Origin: DATAUD01 sp036501665
GTDB taxonomy: Bacteria > Verrucomicrobiota > Verrucomicrobiia > Limisphaerales > Palsa-1400
Length of the DNA: 64,000 nucleotides
Direction: 5' to 3'
Assembly: GCA_036501665.1 (NCBI GenBank)
Contig: DASXZW010000061.1
Coordinates: 80,399 to 144,398 of the forward strand
The notes under the pieces are model-generated. The model searched no databases, was not told where the DNA came from, and was given only the letters and a program-made list of their open reading frames with translations. Position 1 is the stretch's first letter. Each line of letters opens with the position of its first letter. A program made the translations under genes and the position numbers. Positions 42,118 to 50,961 of this stretch are shown piece after piece.

Positions 42118-42953
42118 TCCGGCTCGTCATCCTCTTTTTCCTCGTTTGCTGTTTTACGATGGCGACTATTTTGGACGCGCAATTCAGCCGGCTTCGCGCC
42201 AAAACCGACACCTCGGAAGGGATGCTCACCGCGATTATGGGCGATAGCCGCCGGATGTTTGCGAACCATTTTTTTGCTGAAGCCGACGCCTATTTTCACA
42301 GCGGCTTTTACCCCACAATATTTGACAGACAGGGAAACCGGGAAGGCTCGCATTTGACCGAAGAAGCCCACGAGCACGAAAGCGGTCATGACGATCACCA
42401 CGAAGAAACTTTTCTCGGCCCCCCGAGGGATTGGATCGAGAGGTTTGGCCGCCATTTTATCCCGAACGTTCACACCCACCTCAGCAACGGCAACGAAGGC
42501 GAAATTCTCCCCTGGCTGCGAATTTCCGCGATGCTGGACCCGAAACGCGTCGATACTTACATCACCGCCTCGTATTGGTTGCGCACCAGCCTGCAAAAGC
42601 CTGACGAAGCGGAGAAATTTCTTCGCGAGGGCCTGCGCGCCAACCCGGATAGTTATGCAATTCTTCTGGAGCTGGGCCGCGTTTATTTCTACAGCAAAAA
42701 CGATCCGCGCGTCGCAAGGAACATCTTCGCTCTCGCGCGCGACAAATGGCTCAAGCAGGAGGCCAACGGAGAAAAGCCGGAGGCCGCCGATTACGAGGAA
42801 ATTCTGGGAGAATTAGTGCGCGTTGACCGCCAGCAGGGAGACCTGAAAGCAGTGCTGGCGGATTTGGAACAATTGGTAAAAGTCTCCCACAGCCCCGACA
42901 CACTCCAGGCCGAAATCCGCGAAGTGCAACAAAAACTCGCCGCGCCAAAATAG
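42114..42953 (+). CDS. membrane-anchored TPR protein with His-rich segment
   Basis: A 279-residue protein from ATG 42114, with a single N-terminal hydrophobic helix (about 2-19) and TPR-like helices in the second half (PDEAEKFLREGLRANPDSYA and similar). Between lies a His/Glu/Asp-rich stretch EEAHEHESGHDDHHEETF at about residues 83-100 that could bind metal ions. It overlaps the permease by four bases and so belongs to the ABC exporter; it may be its periplasmic or membrane accessory part. I do not recognise the family beyond the repeats. Confidence 0.78.
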   Translation: MIRLVILFFLVCCFTMATILDAQFSRLRAKTDTSEGMLTAIMGDSRRMFANHFFAEADAYFHSGFYPTIFDRQGNREGSHLTEEAHEHESGHDDHHEETFLGPPRDWIERFGRHFIPNVHTHLSNGNEGEILPWLRISAMLDPKRVDTYITASYWLRTSLQKPDEAEKFLREGLRANPDSYAILLELGRVYFYSKNDPRVARNIFALARDKWLKQEANGEKPEAADYEEILGELVRVDRQQGDLKAVLADLEQLVKVSHSPDTLQAEIREVQQKLAAPK

Positions 42954-42967
42954 CCCATCGCAGCAGC

Positions 42968-44092
42968 ATGAATTCCATTGCAGCACCATCTCAAATCAGT
43001 GACCCCGTCAACGCCCGAATTCTCGCGGTTTCCGAGGACAAACTTCAGGGGTTTCAGCGCCAGCCGTTTCACGAAATTGCGCGGCAAACCGATTTGACTG
43101 TCGATACGGTGATCGACCGGATTCGCTCGATGGTTCAGGCAGGAACGATCCGGCGCGTCCGGCAAACATTGCTTGCAACGAATCTCGCGCAAGGCGCGCT
43201 CGTTGCCTGGCAAGTTCCCGCGGACCGCCTTGATGCGGCGTTCGATTACCTGTTTCAGCAAGACCCGTTTTCCGGGCATGTGGTACTGCGTTCAACTGAT
43301 TCGGCGACGACTGGGTCAAACTATAAACTATGGACGACAGTCAAAGTGCCGCAGGGTTTTTCGTTGGAGGCGCATTGCCAATTTCTCGCGCGACAGACGG
43401 GCGCGGAACATTTTCGCATCATGCCCGCCAAGCGTCTCTTCGCGCTCGGCGTCGGGCACATGCGGCGTCGCGGCATGGAACCAGGCGCGCGTGCGGATGA
43501 GCCTGCCGAAGTGACTGAAGTTTCGGTCGTCCAGCTCAACGAAGCAGAGTGGCGCGTCTTGACAGCGCTCAAGCGCGAATTCGAGGTGGAGGAAATCGTT
43601 CCAGAAATCTGGCGCGCTCGCGCTGTGGAGGCTGGTTTTGAGTTGGAGGATTTTTGCAGAATGGCGGAAGACTTCAATCGCCGCAAGATCATCGGTCGGT
43701 TTTCAACTTTTCTCGAACACGTCAAGACGCTGAAAGACGGCGACCGCGTGACGCGGTTCAACGGATTGTTTCATTGGGCTGTGCCAATCGGGAGGGAAAT
43801 CGAAACGGGCAGGGAAGTGGGGCGGCATTTTATCATGACACACGCCTATTGGCGCGAAGGCGGGCCGGAGTTTCATAACGTCAACATCATGGGCGTCGCG
43901 CACGGAATGGAGAAACCGCTTCTCCACGCCCATAAAGCCGCCATCGACGAGCATTTGAAAAAATGCGGAATTCCCGTCAGTTACACAAACGTTTTCTGGG
44001 GCGGCCGCAGCGAAATCAAGCCTTCCGAAATCGCGCCTGCTGCCTACCGCGAATGGTGTCAGAAGGTTGGACTCGCGCTCTCTGGCAATTGA
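42968..44092 (+). CDS. tandem Lrp/AsnC-type protein resembling fused siroheme decarboxylase AhbA-AhbB
   Basis: A 374-residue protein made of two halves (about 1-165 and 185-374), each with a winged helix followed by an alpha-beta ligand domain. The first half reads PFHEIARQTDLTVDTVIDRI, then VQAGTIRRVRQTL and NYKLWTTVKVP; the second has EEIVPEIWRARAVEAGFE and THAYWREG. The pattern (helix-turn-helix, G-x-I-R-R, an R...N-x-x-L/V-W-x-T-x segment) is that of siroheme decarboxylases, which evolved from AsnC regulators and usually occur as two subunits. A DNA-binding Lrp-like regulator is the alternative. It starts 14 bases after the TPR gene. No other heme d1 or alternative heme gene is in view. 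Confidence 0.65.
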   Translation: MNSIAAPSQISDPVNARILAVSEDKLQGFQRQPFHEIARQTDLTVDTVIDRIRSMVQAGTIRRVRQTLLATNLAQGALVAWQVPADRLDAAFDYLFQQDPFSGHVVLRSTDSATTGSNYKLWTTVKVPQGFSLEAHCQFLARQTGAEHFRIMPAKRLFALGVGHMRRRGMEPGARADEPAEVTEVSVVQLNEAEWRVLTALKREFEVEEIVPEIWRARAVEAGFELEDFCRMAEDFNRRKIIGRFSTFLEHVKTLKDGDRVTRFNGLFHWAVPIGREIETGREVGRHFIMTHAYWREGGPEFHNVNIMGVAHGMEKPLLHAHKAAIDEHLKKCGIPVSYTNVFWGGRSEIKPSEIAPAAYREWCQKVGLALSGN

Positions 44093-44127
44093 AAACCAAC
44101 GCTGCGTTTTCGTAAACCTTCGGTCGC

Positions 44128-45567
44128 ATGAACGAAACTTCCAGGTGTTGCCGCGTACTAAACGTCACACACGGCGCTACCTTTGAGGAAGTCAAAGCGG
44201 AGTACCGCGACCTCGTTAAGATATGGCATCCAGACCGGTTTTCGGAAAATGACCGTCTGCGAAAAAAGGCCCAGGAACGACTTAAGGAAATAAATCTTGC
44301 CTGGGAATACCTGTGCGCAAACGGCTTTCAGGAGGGCGTCCTGGCTGAGCCGCAGGAAGACACGTTCAAAGAGTCACCTCCTGCCGACGCACAGTCCCCG
44401 CAGGGTCCCGCCGCTGTTCCGTCCCAATCACGTTATGTTTTTTGGCTCTCCTGGCTCGGTGTCAACGCTATTCTTGTTTGCGGCGCATTTTTCTACACGT
44501 GTTATCATTTTGCTCCCAGGAGAGAAATGGCGCCCGCCCCTGTCCTCAGCCCAATAACGACTCCCGAATCTGCGGTCGCAAAACCGGCGGAGCCGCCGGC
44601 CGATGAAGTCATTGCGCGCGATTTTCCTTTTGTTATTGATGTTCTCGGCGCGCAACATTTCACCAACTCCAGCGGCTGGCTTCAAGCCGCTCCATTGCTC
44701 AATCCGCCGTTTGCCATGCGTGTCAAACTAACAGTGGATGATCTGGCCGAATTTCGGCTTCACTACGGTTTGGGCCAGGTCGTTTTTAATTGGGACGGCA
44801 GCGCAAAGGAGTTGCTGATGGAATCTCCGCGCACGTCAAAATTTGAATCGTTCCGGCATCAGGGCATTCTGCTTCCCCACGAACCGCACGAGATTATTTG
44901 GGACGTCGAGTCAAACAGAATGCGCGTCCGGGTCGATGGAAAAATTCGCGGCGAGACAAATGGAAATTTTGCGGGCGTCAAAGGTTTTGCCAGTCTTGGG
45001 CCGTACTCTGGAGCGGTTAAACTGAATCGTTTCGATATCGAAACGCCAGAGGAACCAAAATCTGCGCCCGCATCTGCGCGCGGCCTCGCCGAGGTTCCGG
45101 GTGATCTGCTGCACTCAATGGTTGCGGAACAGAACGTGTCGAAATCGAATGAACCAGACGGGCTTGCGATTCAAACGTCCACTGATTCCGCCGATCGTCT
45201 GATGACTTCCCAGGCGTTTCAAGCGCCTTTTGTCATTCGCACCCGCGCGCAAACCGACGGCTACAATCTGCGTCTTTATTGCGGCGCCGGAATGGTGATC
45301 TTCAACTGGGAACTGAATGAGCGGGAATTGCGCGTTCATGATCCGCTCAACGGTCAGCCATATGCGGCGACAGGCAGCGGATTAATTTCTCCAAATGAAT
45401 GGCACGATGTCGTTTGGGACATCCAGAAATATGGAATGAAACTTTTTGTTGACGGCCAGCTTCGCTTTGAGAACCGCAAGGATTATCGCTCGCTAAACAC
45501 CAAGGTCGGAATCGGTCCTTTTAAAAGCAAGGTGACGATTGCGTATTTCCAGGTTGAAAAGAAGTAA
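44128..45567 (+). CDS. membrane J-domain protein with two beta-sandwich repeats
   Basis: A 479-residue protein of unusual design. Residues 5-68 form a J domain with the essential HPD at 34-36 (LVKIWHPDRFSEND), which would stimulate an Hsp70 ATPase. A hydrophobic helix at about 102-124 anchors it in the inner membrane. The remainder, expected outside the cytoplasm, holds two homologous segments of about 150 residues (FPFVIDVLGAQHF... and ...AFQAPFVIRTRAQTDGY...), each with a VVFNWDGSAKELL / VIFNWELNERELR strand pair and an ending W-D-x-x-x-x-x-M-x-x-x-V-D-G; they look like concanavalin/DUF1080-type sandwiches. It starts 35 bases after the preceding gene. Role unknown. Confidence 0.8.
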   Translation: MNETSRCCRVLNVTHGATFEEVKAEYRDLVKIWHPDRFSENDRLRKKAQERLKEINLAWEYLCANGFQEGVLAEPQEDTFKESPPADAQSPQGPAAVPSQSRYVFWLSWLGVNAILVCGAFFYTCYHFAPRREMAPAPVLSPITTPESAVAKPAEPPADEVIARDFPFVIDVLGAQHFTNSSGWLQAAPLLNPPFAMRVKLTVDDLAEFRLHYGLGQVVFNWDGSAKELLMESPRTSKFESFRHQGILLPHEPHEIIWDVESNRMRVRVDGKIRGETNGNFAGVKGFASLGPYSGAVKLNRFDIETPEEPKSAPASARGLAEVPGDLLHSMVAEQNVSKSNEPDGLAIQTSTDSADRLMTSQAFQAPFVIRTRAQTDGYNLRLYCGAGMVIFNWELNERELRVHDPLNGQPYAATGSGLISPNEWHDVVWDIQKYGMKLFVDGQLRFENRKDYRSLNTKVGIGPFKSKVTIAYFQVEKK

Positions 45568-45624
45568 GCGCCTGGCAGTTGGCCGCTATTTTCCTCGGAG
45601 GTCTATTCCCGTTCGCGAAATGTT

Positions 45625-46251
45625 TTAGCGCCGAAGAAACTTTGCAACAGCTTCCGTCCTCGTGCGGACCTGGAGCTTTTCATAAATGCGCCGAATATAA
45701 GTGTGGACCGTCTCGTAGCTGATGCCCATTTTCTCCGCGATTTCCTTGTAAAGAAAACCTTGGCTGAGATAGTCCAGCACTTCCTGTTCGCGCGCTGAAA
45801 GAATGCCGTCCGGTTGCGGCGATGGAGCGGCCTTCTGAAAAGATTGCACAACCTTCCGCGCGATGTGCGTCGTCATCGGCGAACCCCCGCGATGCACCTC
45901 GCGAATGGCGTCCAGCAATTCCGCGCGTGGCGCCCGCTTGAGAAGATATCCGGTCGCGCCGGCGGCCAGCGCATTGAAAATATTCTCCGTATCCTCGTAA
46001 GCCGTGAGCATGACCGCGGCAATCCCCGGCGAGATTTGCTTCAAACGGCGCACACATTCGACACCGTTGATGCCGGGCAGGTTGATGTCCATGAGCACAA
46101 CTTGAGGCTTGTCGTTCGGCAAACCTTCAAGCGCCGCCTCGGCCGAACCGTATTGGCTGACGCACTCAAACCCTTCCGCCTTGCCGATCAGTTTTGCAAG
46201 CGTGCCGCGCAATTGGTCATTGTCTTCGACGATGGAAATTGTAATTGACAT
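45625..46251 (-). CDS. NarL/FixJ-family response regulator
   Basis: A 208-residue two-domain regulator. The receiver has Glu9-Asp10, the phospho-acceptor Asp55 (VVLMDINLPGING) and Lys in YLLKRAPR. The C-terminal LuxR-type helix-turn-helix is LSAREQEVLDYLSQGFLYKE followed by KMGISYETVHTYIRRIYEKL. It binds DNA when phosphorylated. Start ATG 46251 is three bases after the stop of the large sensor kinase, its evident partner. The pair is transcribed on the minus strand with zinc-ribbon genes upstream. Confidence 0.95.
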   Translation of the reverse strand: MSITISIVEDNDQLRGTLAKLIGKAEGFECVSQYGSAEAALEGLPNDKPQVVLMDINLPGINGVECVRRLKQISPGIAAVMLTAYEDTENIFNALAAGATGYLLKRAPRAELLDAIREVHRGGSPMTTHIARKVVQSFQKAAPSPQPDGILSAREQEVLDYLSQGFLYKEIAEKMGISYETVHTYIRRIYEKLQVRTRTEAVAKFLRR

Positions 46252-46254
46252 TGA

Positions 46255-49200
46255 TTAACTCACAGCAAGCGGGACCGTCAAGCGCACCAGCGTTCCGCCC
46301 TGGCGACCGGGGCCGATGAAGAAATCCCCGCCGATGTCCTGCATCCGTTTGCGCATGTTCCGCATTCCGTTCCGGGTCGATTTTTCGTTGGGACCCTCAA
46401 ATCCGCGCCCATTGTCTTCGATTTCCAGCGTGAACTTTCCCGGCTCCAACCGCAGGTGAATCCACGCTTCCGTCGCCCGGGCGTGTTTCACAATGTTCGT
46501 CACCGCCTCCTTTGACGCAAGGAAAACGTTGTGCCGCGTCTCCGGCGAAATCGAAGCGGCCGGCAATTCCTTCGGGACATCCAAACGGTAACGCAGCTCG
46601 GCCACCGAAAGGTAATCCTGCGCGTGCTTGCAAATATAATTGACCAATCCTTCAAGCGTGTCGTTCGACGGATTCACCGTCCAGACGATCTCATCCAGCG
46701 CGCGCGTTGTTTCTCGCGCTGTTTGAGAAATCTGCCGCGCGTGGGCTTCCGCTTCGTCCGGCGAATCCTTGTCGCTTTCAACCATCTCCCCAAGCAGCGC
46801 AAGCTGTGTCAGGCTTGCGCCGACCTGATCGTGAATATCGCGGGCGATGCGCGCGCGCTCTTTTTCCAAGGCCTGCTGCTGTTGCAAGCCAGCCACTTGC
46901 CGTTGAAGCCGCCCTGTAGCGAAGAAATAAACCGTCGCGCTGACGATGGCAAGGATCGCGGCGATCACTGTCGTGTGAAACCAGCCGGTTTGCCAGAACC
47001 ACGGGAGCACATTGATCGCAAGGCTCGCGCCCGCTTCGTTCCAAACGCCGTCCTCGTTGCAGGCCCTCACTTGAAATTGATATTGACCCGGCGCAAGCGC
47101 CGGATAACGCGCAAAACGCGCGCTGCCCGCTTCGTGCCAAAGTTCATTGCTGTCGATTCGGTATTGGAAACGCGCGCGATCTGCGCTCCCAAGGTTGAGG
47201 CTCGTGTATTGAATTTCCAAATCTTTGCTGCCCGGCGGAACTGTGATTTCCGCCGCGACCGCCGCATGAGGCCCATTGGTGTTCGATTCCGCTCCAGCCA
47301 CCATCACTGATTCGATCACAACCGGCGGCGGGTTTGTGTTGAAATGAATGTCCTTCGGATTGACAGAAACCACTCCCGCAACCGTTGGAAACCACAATTT
47401 GCCGTCCGGCGTCCTGCACGCGGCCGGTTGAGAACCGAAAGTGCATTCCGTCGCCGGCAAACCGTCGTGCTTGTCATAACCGCGACAGGCAATAATGTTT
47501 GTTGGCTCGCCAGAAAAATCGTTGAGGTCTTTCTTTTTGACCCGCATCAAACCCGCGTTGGAACCGATCCATAAATATCCCTCTTCGTCGTCCATTACAT
47601 AGTCAACGCTATTTCCGGTCAGCCCATTCTGCGTGGTAAAATGCGTCCATTTTCCTTCGCTCAATCGAACCAGCCCATTGGCCTCGGTTCCAATCCACAA
47701 GACGTTCGAGGCGTCCGAGCAAATCGCCGAAATGTTATCGCTGGGAAATCCGTTCTCTTTCCGCAGCGCGGAAAAGTGACCATCGTGAAGCCGATCAAGT
47801 CCGCCTCCGCCAGTGCCAATCCAAATATCGCCCGACGGGTCTTCCGCAATCGCGTGGACAATGTTCGCGGAAAGTCCGTCGTTCGTCGTGAACAAGCGCC
47901 ACTCTTTTCCGTTCCATTGACCCAGCCCGCCGGCGGTGCCGAGCCACAGAGTTCCTTTTCGATCTTCGTAAAGCGCGGAAATCGTATTGTTGTCAATCCC
48001 CTCCGCGGGACGAAAGGATCCATCATCAAGTCGAAAAAGCCCCGTTCCCAACATGGGACCAGTGGCGGGCCGAGTCGCCGCCCAAACGCGTTGTTCGCGG
48101 TCCACAAAAATGGCGGTAGGATTGAACCGACTGAGCGAACCGAAAAACCCCTGCACACTGCTCCACGCGCCGTCCTTCCAATAACTGAAATCATTGAATT
48201 TCGCGCTGACCCAGAGCCCTCCCTTGTCGTCCGGGCACAATGATTGGACGACACTTCCGTAAGTATCATCCAGCAATTTAAACACTTGTCGCGTAACACG
48301 GTTCAGCCCTCCGCCGTCGAGACCGACCCACAAATTGCCATCAGAATCCGCCGCGAGTGAAAGAACAGAATCATTCGAGAGATGGTTTGTCGTGGAAATG
48401 CGCGCCGCATGACCTTGTTGATTAAACCAAAACACTCCTTCTCCCGAAGGCCCGCCCGTCCCAACTACGAGATCGCCGTCTCGGTCCTCGCAAGCGGCTT
48501 TGATCGTGTTGCCTTGAGTCTGAATCCATGGATATCGGGCCAATTCGCGAACAATATTTGTCCCGGAACACTTCCGAATGTCTCCATCCGCAAGACACCA
48601 GTAACCTCCCGATTGACTGGTCAACAGCAAATCAACCCGTCCCACCGGCAACCCCGGAACCAGCGGTAGAGGCGCTTTCGAGTGAACGTCAGTCGCTTTG
48701 ACGCCGATGATTTGGTTCTCGACGGCAATCCACACCATCCCGCTCTTTTCCGCGACAACCGAGCGCCCCCGGCCAAGGCCAAGATTCCAGACATCCATAT
48801 TGTCGTTCGCGTAACGCGCCAATTGCGCGTCCTCTGTCAACAACCAGACTGCGCCCGTCGAGTCTTCGCAAATCGAAACCAGATGCCCGCTTTGTCGTCC
48901 CTTGCCGATGCTCAACGGATGGACTTGCCCGTTTTGGATCAACGCCGCGCCCGCCGTTTCCGTGCCAATCCAGAGATTGCTTTTGCTGTCCTCAAAAAGG
49001 CGCACGATGCGAACGCTGTCCAGCTTCGGCGTGTTGCTCTCGTCGAAAACTTTAAAATGCAAGCCATCGAAACGCACAAGCCCGTTGAGTGTTCCCAGCC
49101 AGAGATAACCATCGCGCGTCTGCGTCATCGCAAGGACTGAACTTTGCGGCAACAAACCTTGCCCGGTCCCCCAGCCAAAAACGCTATACTGATCATCCAA

Positions 49201-49401
49201 TCCCGCGCCAAACAACCCCGCTACTTGAACCATCAACGCACACACCGCGGCAACCATTAACCAACTAAACTGCGTTGAACACTTGAACTCGCTGCGCGGT
49301 GTTCTCTCCCTCGCCTCCACACACTTGTGGAGGAGAGGGCAGGGGAGAGGAGGTTCTTTTTTCAACGGCCCGTTCACGGAGCGGAGATTCTTTCCCTTCA
49401 T
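46255..49401 (-). CDS. two-component sensor histidine kinase with beta-propeller sensor
   Basis: A 1048-residue sensor. After a cleaved or uncleaved hydrophobic N-terminal helix (about 47-65), residues 75-680 carry about a dozen two-component-regulator-propeller repeats of the type GxLWIGT (DGYLWLGTLNGL, SNLWIGTETAG, GDIWIGTGGGG). A Y_Y_Y domain follows (LEIQYTSLNLG to FQVRACNEDGVW), then one transmembrane helix (about 805-825), the dimerisation and phospho-acceptor region ERARIARDIHDQVGASLTQL with His near 855, and a HATPase_c domain (ENGRGF-type DNGRGFEG, then GGTLVRL). It senses an extracellular polymer or its fragments, by analogy with sugar-sensing relatives. ATG 49401 overlaps the previous gene by four bases. 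Confidence 0.93.
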   Translation of the reverse strand: MKGKNLRSVNGPLKKEPPLPCPLLHKCVEARERTPRSEFKCSTQFSWLMVAAVCALMVQVAGLFGAGLDDQYSVFGWGTGQGLLPQSSVLAMTQTRDGYLWLGTLNGLVRFDGLHFKVFDESNTPKLDSVRIVRLFEDSKSNLWIGTETAGAALIQNGQVHPLSIGKGRQSGHLVSICEDSTGAVWLLTEDAQLARYANDNMDVWNLGLGRGRSVVAEKSGMVWIAVENQIIGVKATDVHSKAPLPLVPGLPVGRVDLLLTSQSGGYWCLADGDIRKCSGTNIVRELARYPWIQTQGNTIKAACEDRDGDLVVGTGGPSGEGVFWFNQQGHAARISTTNHLSNDSVLSLAADSDGNLWVGLDGGGLNRVTRQVFKLLDDTYGSVVQSLCPDDKGGLWVSAKFNDFSYWKDGAWSSVQGFFGSLSRFNPTAIFVDREQRVWAATRPATGPMLGTGLFRLDDGSFRPAEGIDNNTISALYEDRKGTLWLGTAGGLGQWNGKEWRLFTTNDGLSANIVHAIAEDPSGDIWIGTGGGGLDRLHDGHFSALRKENGFPSDNISAICSDASNVLWIGTEANGLVRLSEGKWTHFTTQNGLTGNSVDYVMDDEEGYLWIGSNAGLMRVKKKDLNDFSGEPTNIIACRGYDKHDGLPATECTFGSQPAACRTPDGKLWFPTVAGVVSVNPKDIHFNTNPPPVVIESVMVAGAESNTNGPHAAVAAEITVPPGSKDLEIQYTSLNLGSADRARFQYRIDSNELWHEAGSARFARYPALAPGQYQFQVRACNEDGVWNEAGASLAINVLPWFWQTGWFHTTVIAAILAIVSATVYFFATGRLQRQVAGLQQQQALEKERARIARDIHDQVGASLTQLALLGEMVESDKDSPDEAEAHARQISQTARETTRALDEIVWTVNPSNDTLEGLVNYICKHAQDYLSVAELRYRLDVPKELPAASISPETRHNVFLASKEAVTNIVKHARATEAWIHLRLEPGKFTLEIEDNGRGFEGPNEKSTRNGMRNMRKRMQDIGGDFFIGPGRQGGTLVRLTVPLAVS
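49304..49351. repeat. GA/CT-rich imperfect palindrome at the kinase 5' end
   Basis: CTCTCCC (49304-49310) and GGGAGAGG (49344-49351) enclose CCTCCAC (49314-49320) and GTGGAGG (49327-49333). This type of CT-rich palindrome is common as an intergenic repeat in GC-rich genomes; here it falls inside the first 35 codons of the kinase if ATG 49401 is the true start. Confidence 0.6.
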
Positions 49402-50009
49402 TCCTGCTCCTTGATGGCCGCAATCTTCGCGCTGTCTGCGTTGCGATCAGTCACGAGGGCCTTGAATTTCCACTCTTTGCCCGGCTCGATCATCTGCGCG
49501 TAATCCGTGGCGGACCCGATCTTTTTCCCCTGCGCGTCAAGAACATCCAGTTCAACCTTCACGCCAAATCGTTGATGATCCGAAGTATTGCGCACAGTTC
49601 CGACCGCATGAACAACCCGGCCATCGCCCGATTTTTCGAGAGATATTTTCCCCGCCTTCAATCCGTGCCACGGGTCCGGTTCCACAACCGGTTTTGCGGG
49701 CGGGGCAGGTGTAATATTCGTTGACACGGCAACAGGCTGTTGCGGCGGCTGAGATTCGGGCGGAGTCTGTTTCAAAAAAAGCAAAACCACAATCCCCATC
49801 ACCGCCACAAGCGCCGCGGCAATTCCAAACGCAATGGATACGCGCTTCTGGGAAGCCGCCCCGCCGCTGATCTCCACAGACGGCGCGCGTTTAACGCTGA
49901 GCACGGTATCCCATTGGCAATGCGGACAGGAAATCGTTTGTCCCGCGCCCTCCGACGGGAATGCGATGTGGCCGCCGCAATGCTGGCAGACGCCTTTGGA
50001 ATAACTCAC
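49398..50009 (-). CDS. zinc-ribbon membrane protein with FxLYD-like domain
   Basis: A 203-residue protein. Two CxxC pairs (CQHC at 8-11 and CPHC at 28-31) make an N-terminal zinc ribbon, followed by a hydrophobic helix (about 58-80), a Pro-rich linker (PPESQPPQQP) and a C-terminal domain with VHAVGTVRNTSDHQRFGVKV, similar in style to FxLYD domains that occur outside the cytoplasm in membrane-anchored proteins. Start GTG 50009; the end overlaps the kinase gene by four bases. It might be a partner of that sensor, but this is only positional. Confidence 0.75.
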   Translation of the reverse strand: MSYSKGVCQHCGGHIAFPSEGAGQTISCPHCQWDTVLSVKRAPSVEISGGAASQKRVSIAFGIAAALVAVMGIVVLLFLKQTPPESQPPQQPVAVSTNITPAPPAKPVVEPDPWHGLKAGKISLEKSGDGRVVHAVGTVRNTSDHQRFGVKVELDVLDAQGKKIGSATDYAQMIEPGKEWKFKALVTDRNADSAKIAAIKEQE

Positions 50010-50061
50010 GCTAGTTCAAAAGCAGAAAACCGCCCCCGCAACAAGGTTTTTTGCCGGAGTG

Positions 50062-50937
50062 TTAATTAAACTTGTCCAACCGCTGCCTAAGCCCATCAAG
50101 ATTTGAAGCCTCGGCGACAATGTTCGGGAAATCGTGAACGATCTGCTCGAACGACGGAACAACTCCCCACGCCGTGACAACAAACAATTCCAGCGCGCCC
50201 GGCGACGCCAGGCCAAGCTTGCGATTCTTCTTCTCGAATCGAATCCGAAGCGTTTGCGACCACTCGTCCAGATCGCGCGGCGGGGCCATGTCATGCCGTC
50301 CCACCCAGGGAAGCCACTCCGTGACCTGCGATTGGTGGCGCCACGACATTTCACAAATTTTTTGAAACGCCGGTTCCACATCCACCGCGATGTCGCACGC
50401 GTTCGCGCCCGCCATGTAGCTGTCAAATAAATTAATAATGACCGGCGCCTTGCATTGGACCGCCTTCGTTTCGTCCGCCGGATATTCCGGGGTGAAGGCG
50501 TGCGGAACATTGAGCATGTAGGCAACCTGCCGCACGGCCTCCGCGACCGCCACATGGTCAACATGAATTCCCGCCAGCGGATCAGCCGGAATCGGCGGGC
50601 AAAAAAGATAATCCGGTTCGAATTCTCGAATCGCCTTCCACAACGCCGCAAGCAGGGCAGGGCTGACCTGCAGGCAGGCTTCCCGCGGCGCATTTCCATC
50701 GGGAAGTTTGAGCAGTTCAAACTCATAGCCGCCAATCCGCGCGGATTCTTCCTGTTCCCGCAATCGAATTTTCCCAGTCTCTTCGCGCGTTCGAAAGTGA
50801 TGTCCCGCGCGTCCATCCGTGCAGACAATCACGCGCGCTCTCAGCGAAGCCCCAAGTTTCCTGCGCCAAAGTTCAAAGGTTCCCGCCGCCGAGAATTCAA
50901 AATCGTCAAAGTGCGCGTGAACGCAAAGAATCTTCAT
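50062..50937 (-). CDS. PIG-L family deacetylase
   Basis: A 291-residue metal-dependent deacetylase of the PIG-L/MshB/BshB fold. The metal motif is HAHFDDFEF at residues 7-15 (the usual H-P-D-D-E is varied to H-F-D-D-F-E) and the second ligand His lies in IHVDHVAVAEAVRQVAYML. Substrates of the family are N-acetylglucosamine-linked lipids, thiols or glycans. Gene start ATG 50937. It is flanked by two zinc-ribbon genes, 24 and 52 bases away on the same strand, so it may be co-transcribed with them. The substrate is unknown. Confidence 0.85.
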   Translation of the reverse strand: MKILCVHAHFDDFEFSAAGTFELWRRKLGASLRARVIVCTDGRAGHHFRTREETGKIRLREQEESARIGGYEFELLKLPDGNAPREACLQVSPALLAALWKAIREFEPDYLFCPPIPADPLAGIHVDHVAVAEAVRQVAYMLNVPHAFTPEYPADETKAVQCKAPVIINLFDSYMAGANACDIAVDVEPAFQKICEMSWRHQSQVTEWLPWVGRHDMAPPRDLDEWSQTLRIRFEKKNRKLGLASPGALELFVVTAWGVVPSFEQIVHDFPNIVAEASNLDGLRQRLDKFN

Positions 50938-50961
50938 GCCGGGAAATTCGTCGTTCGCCTA

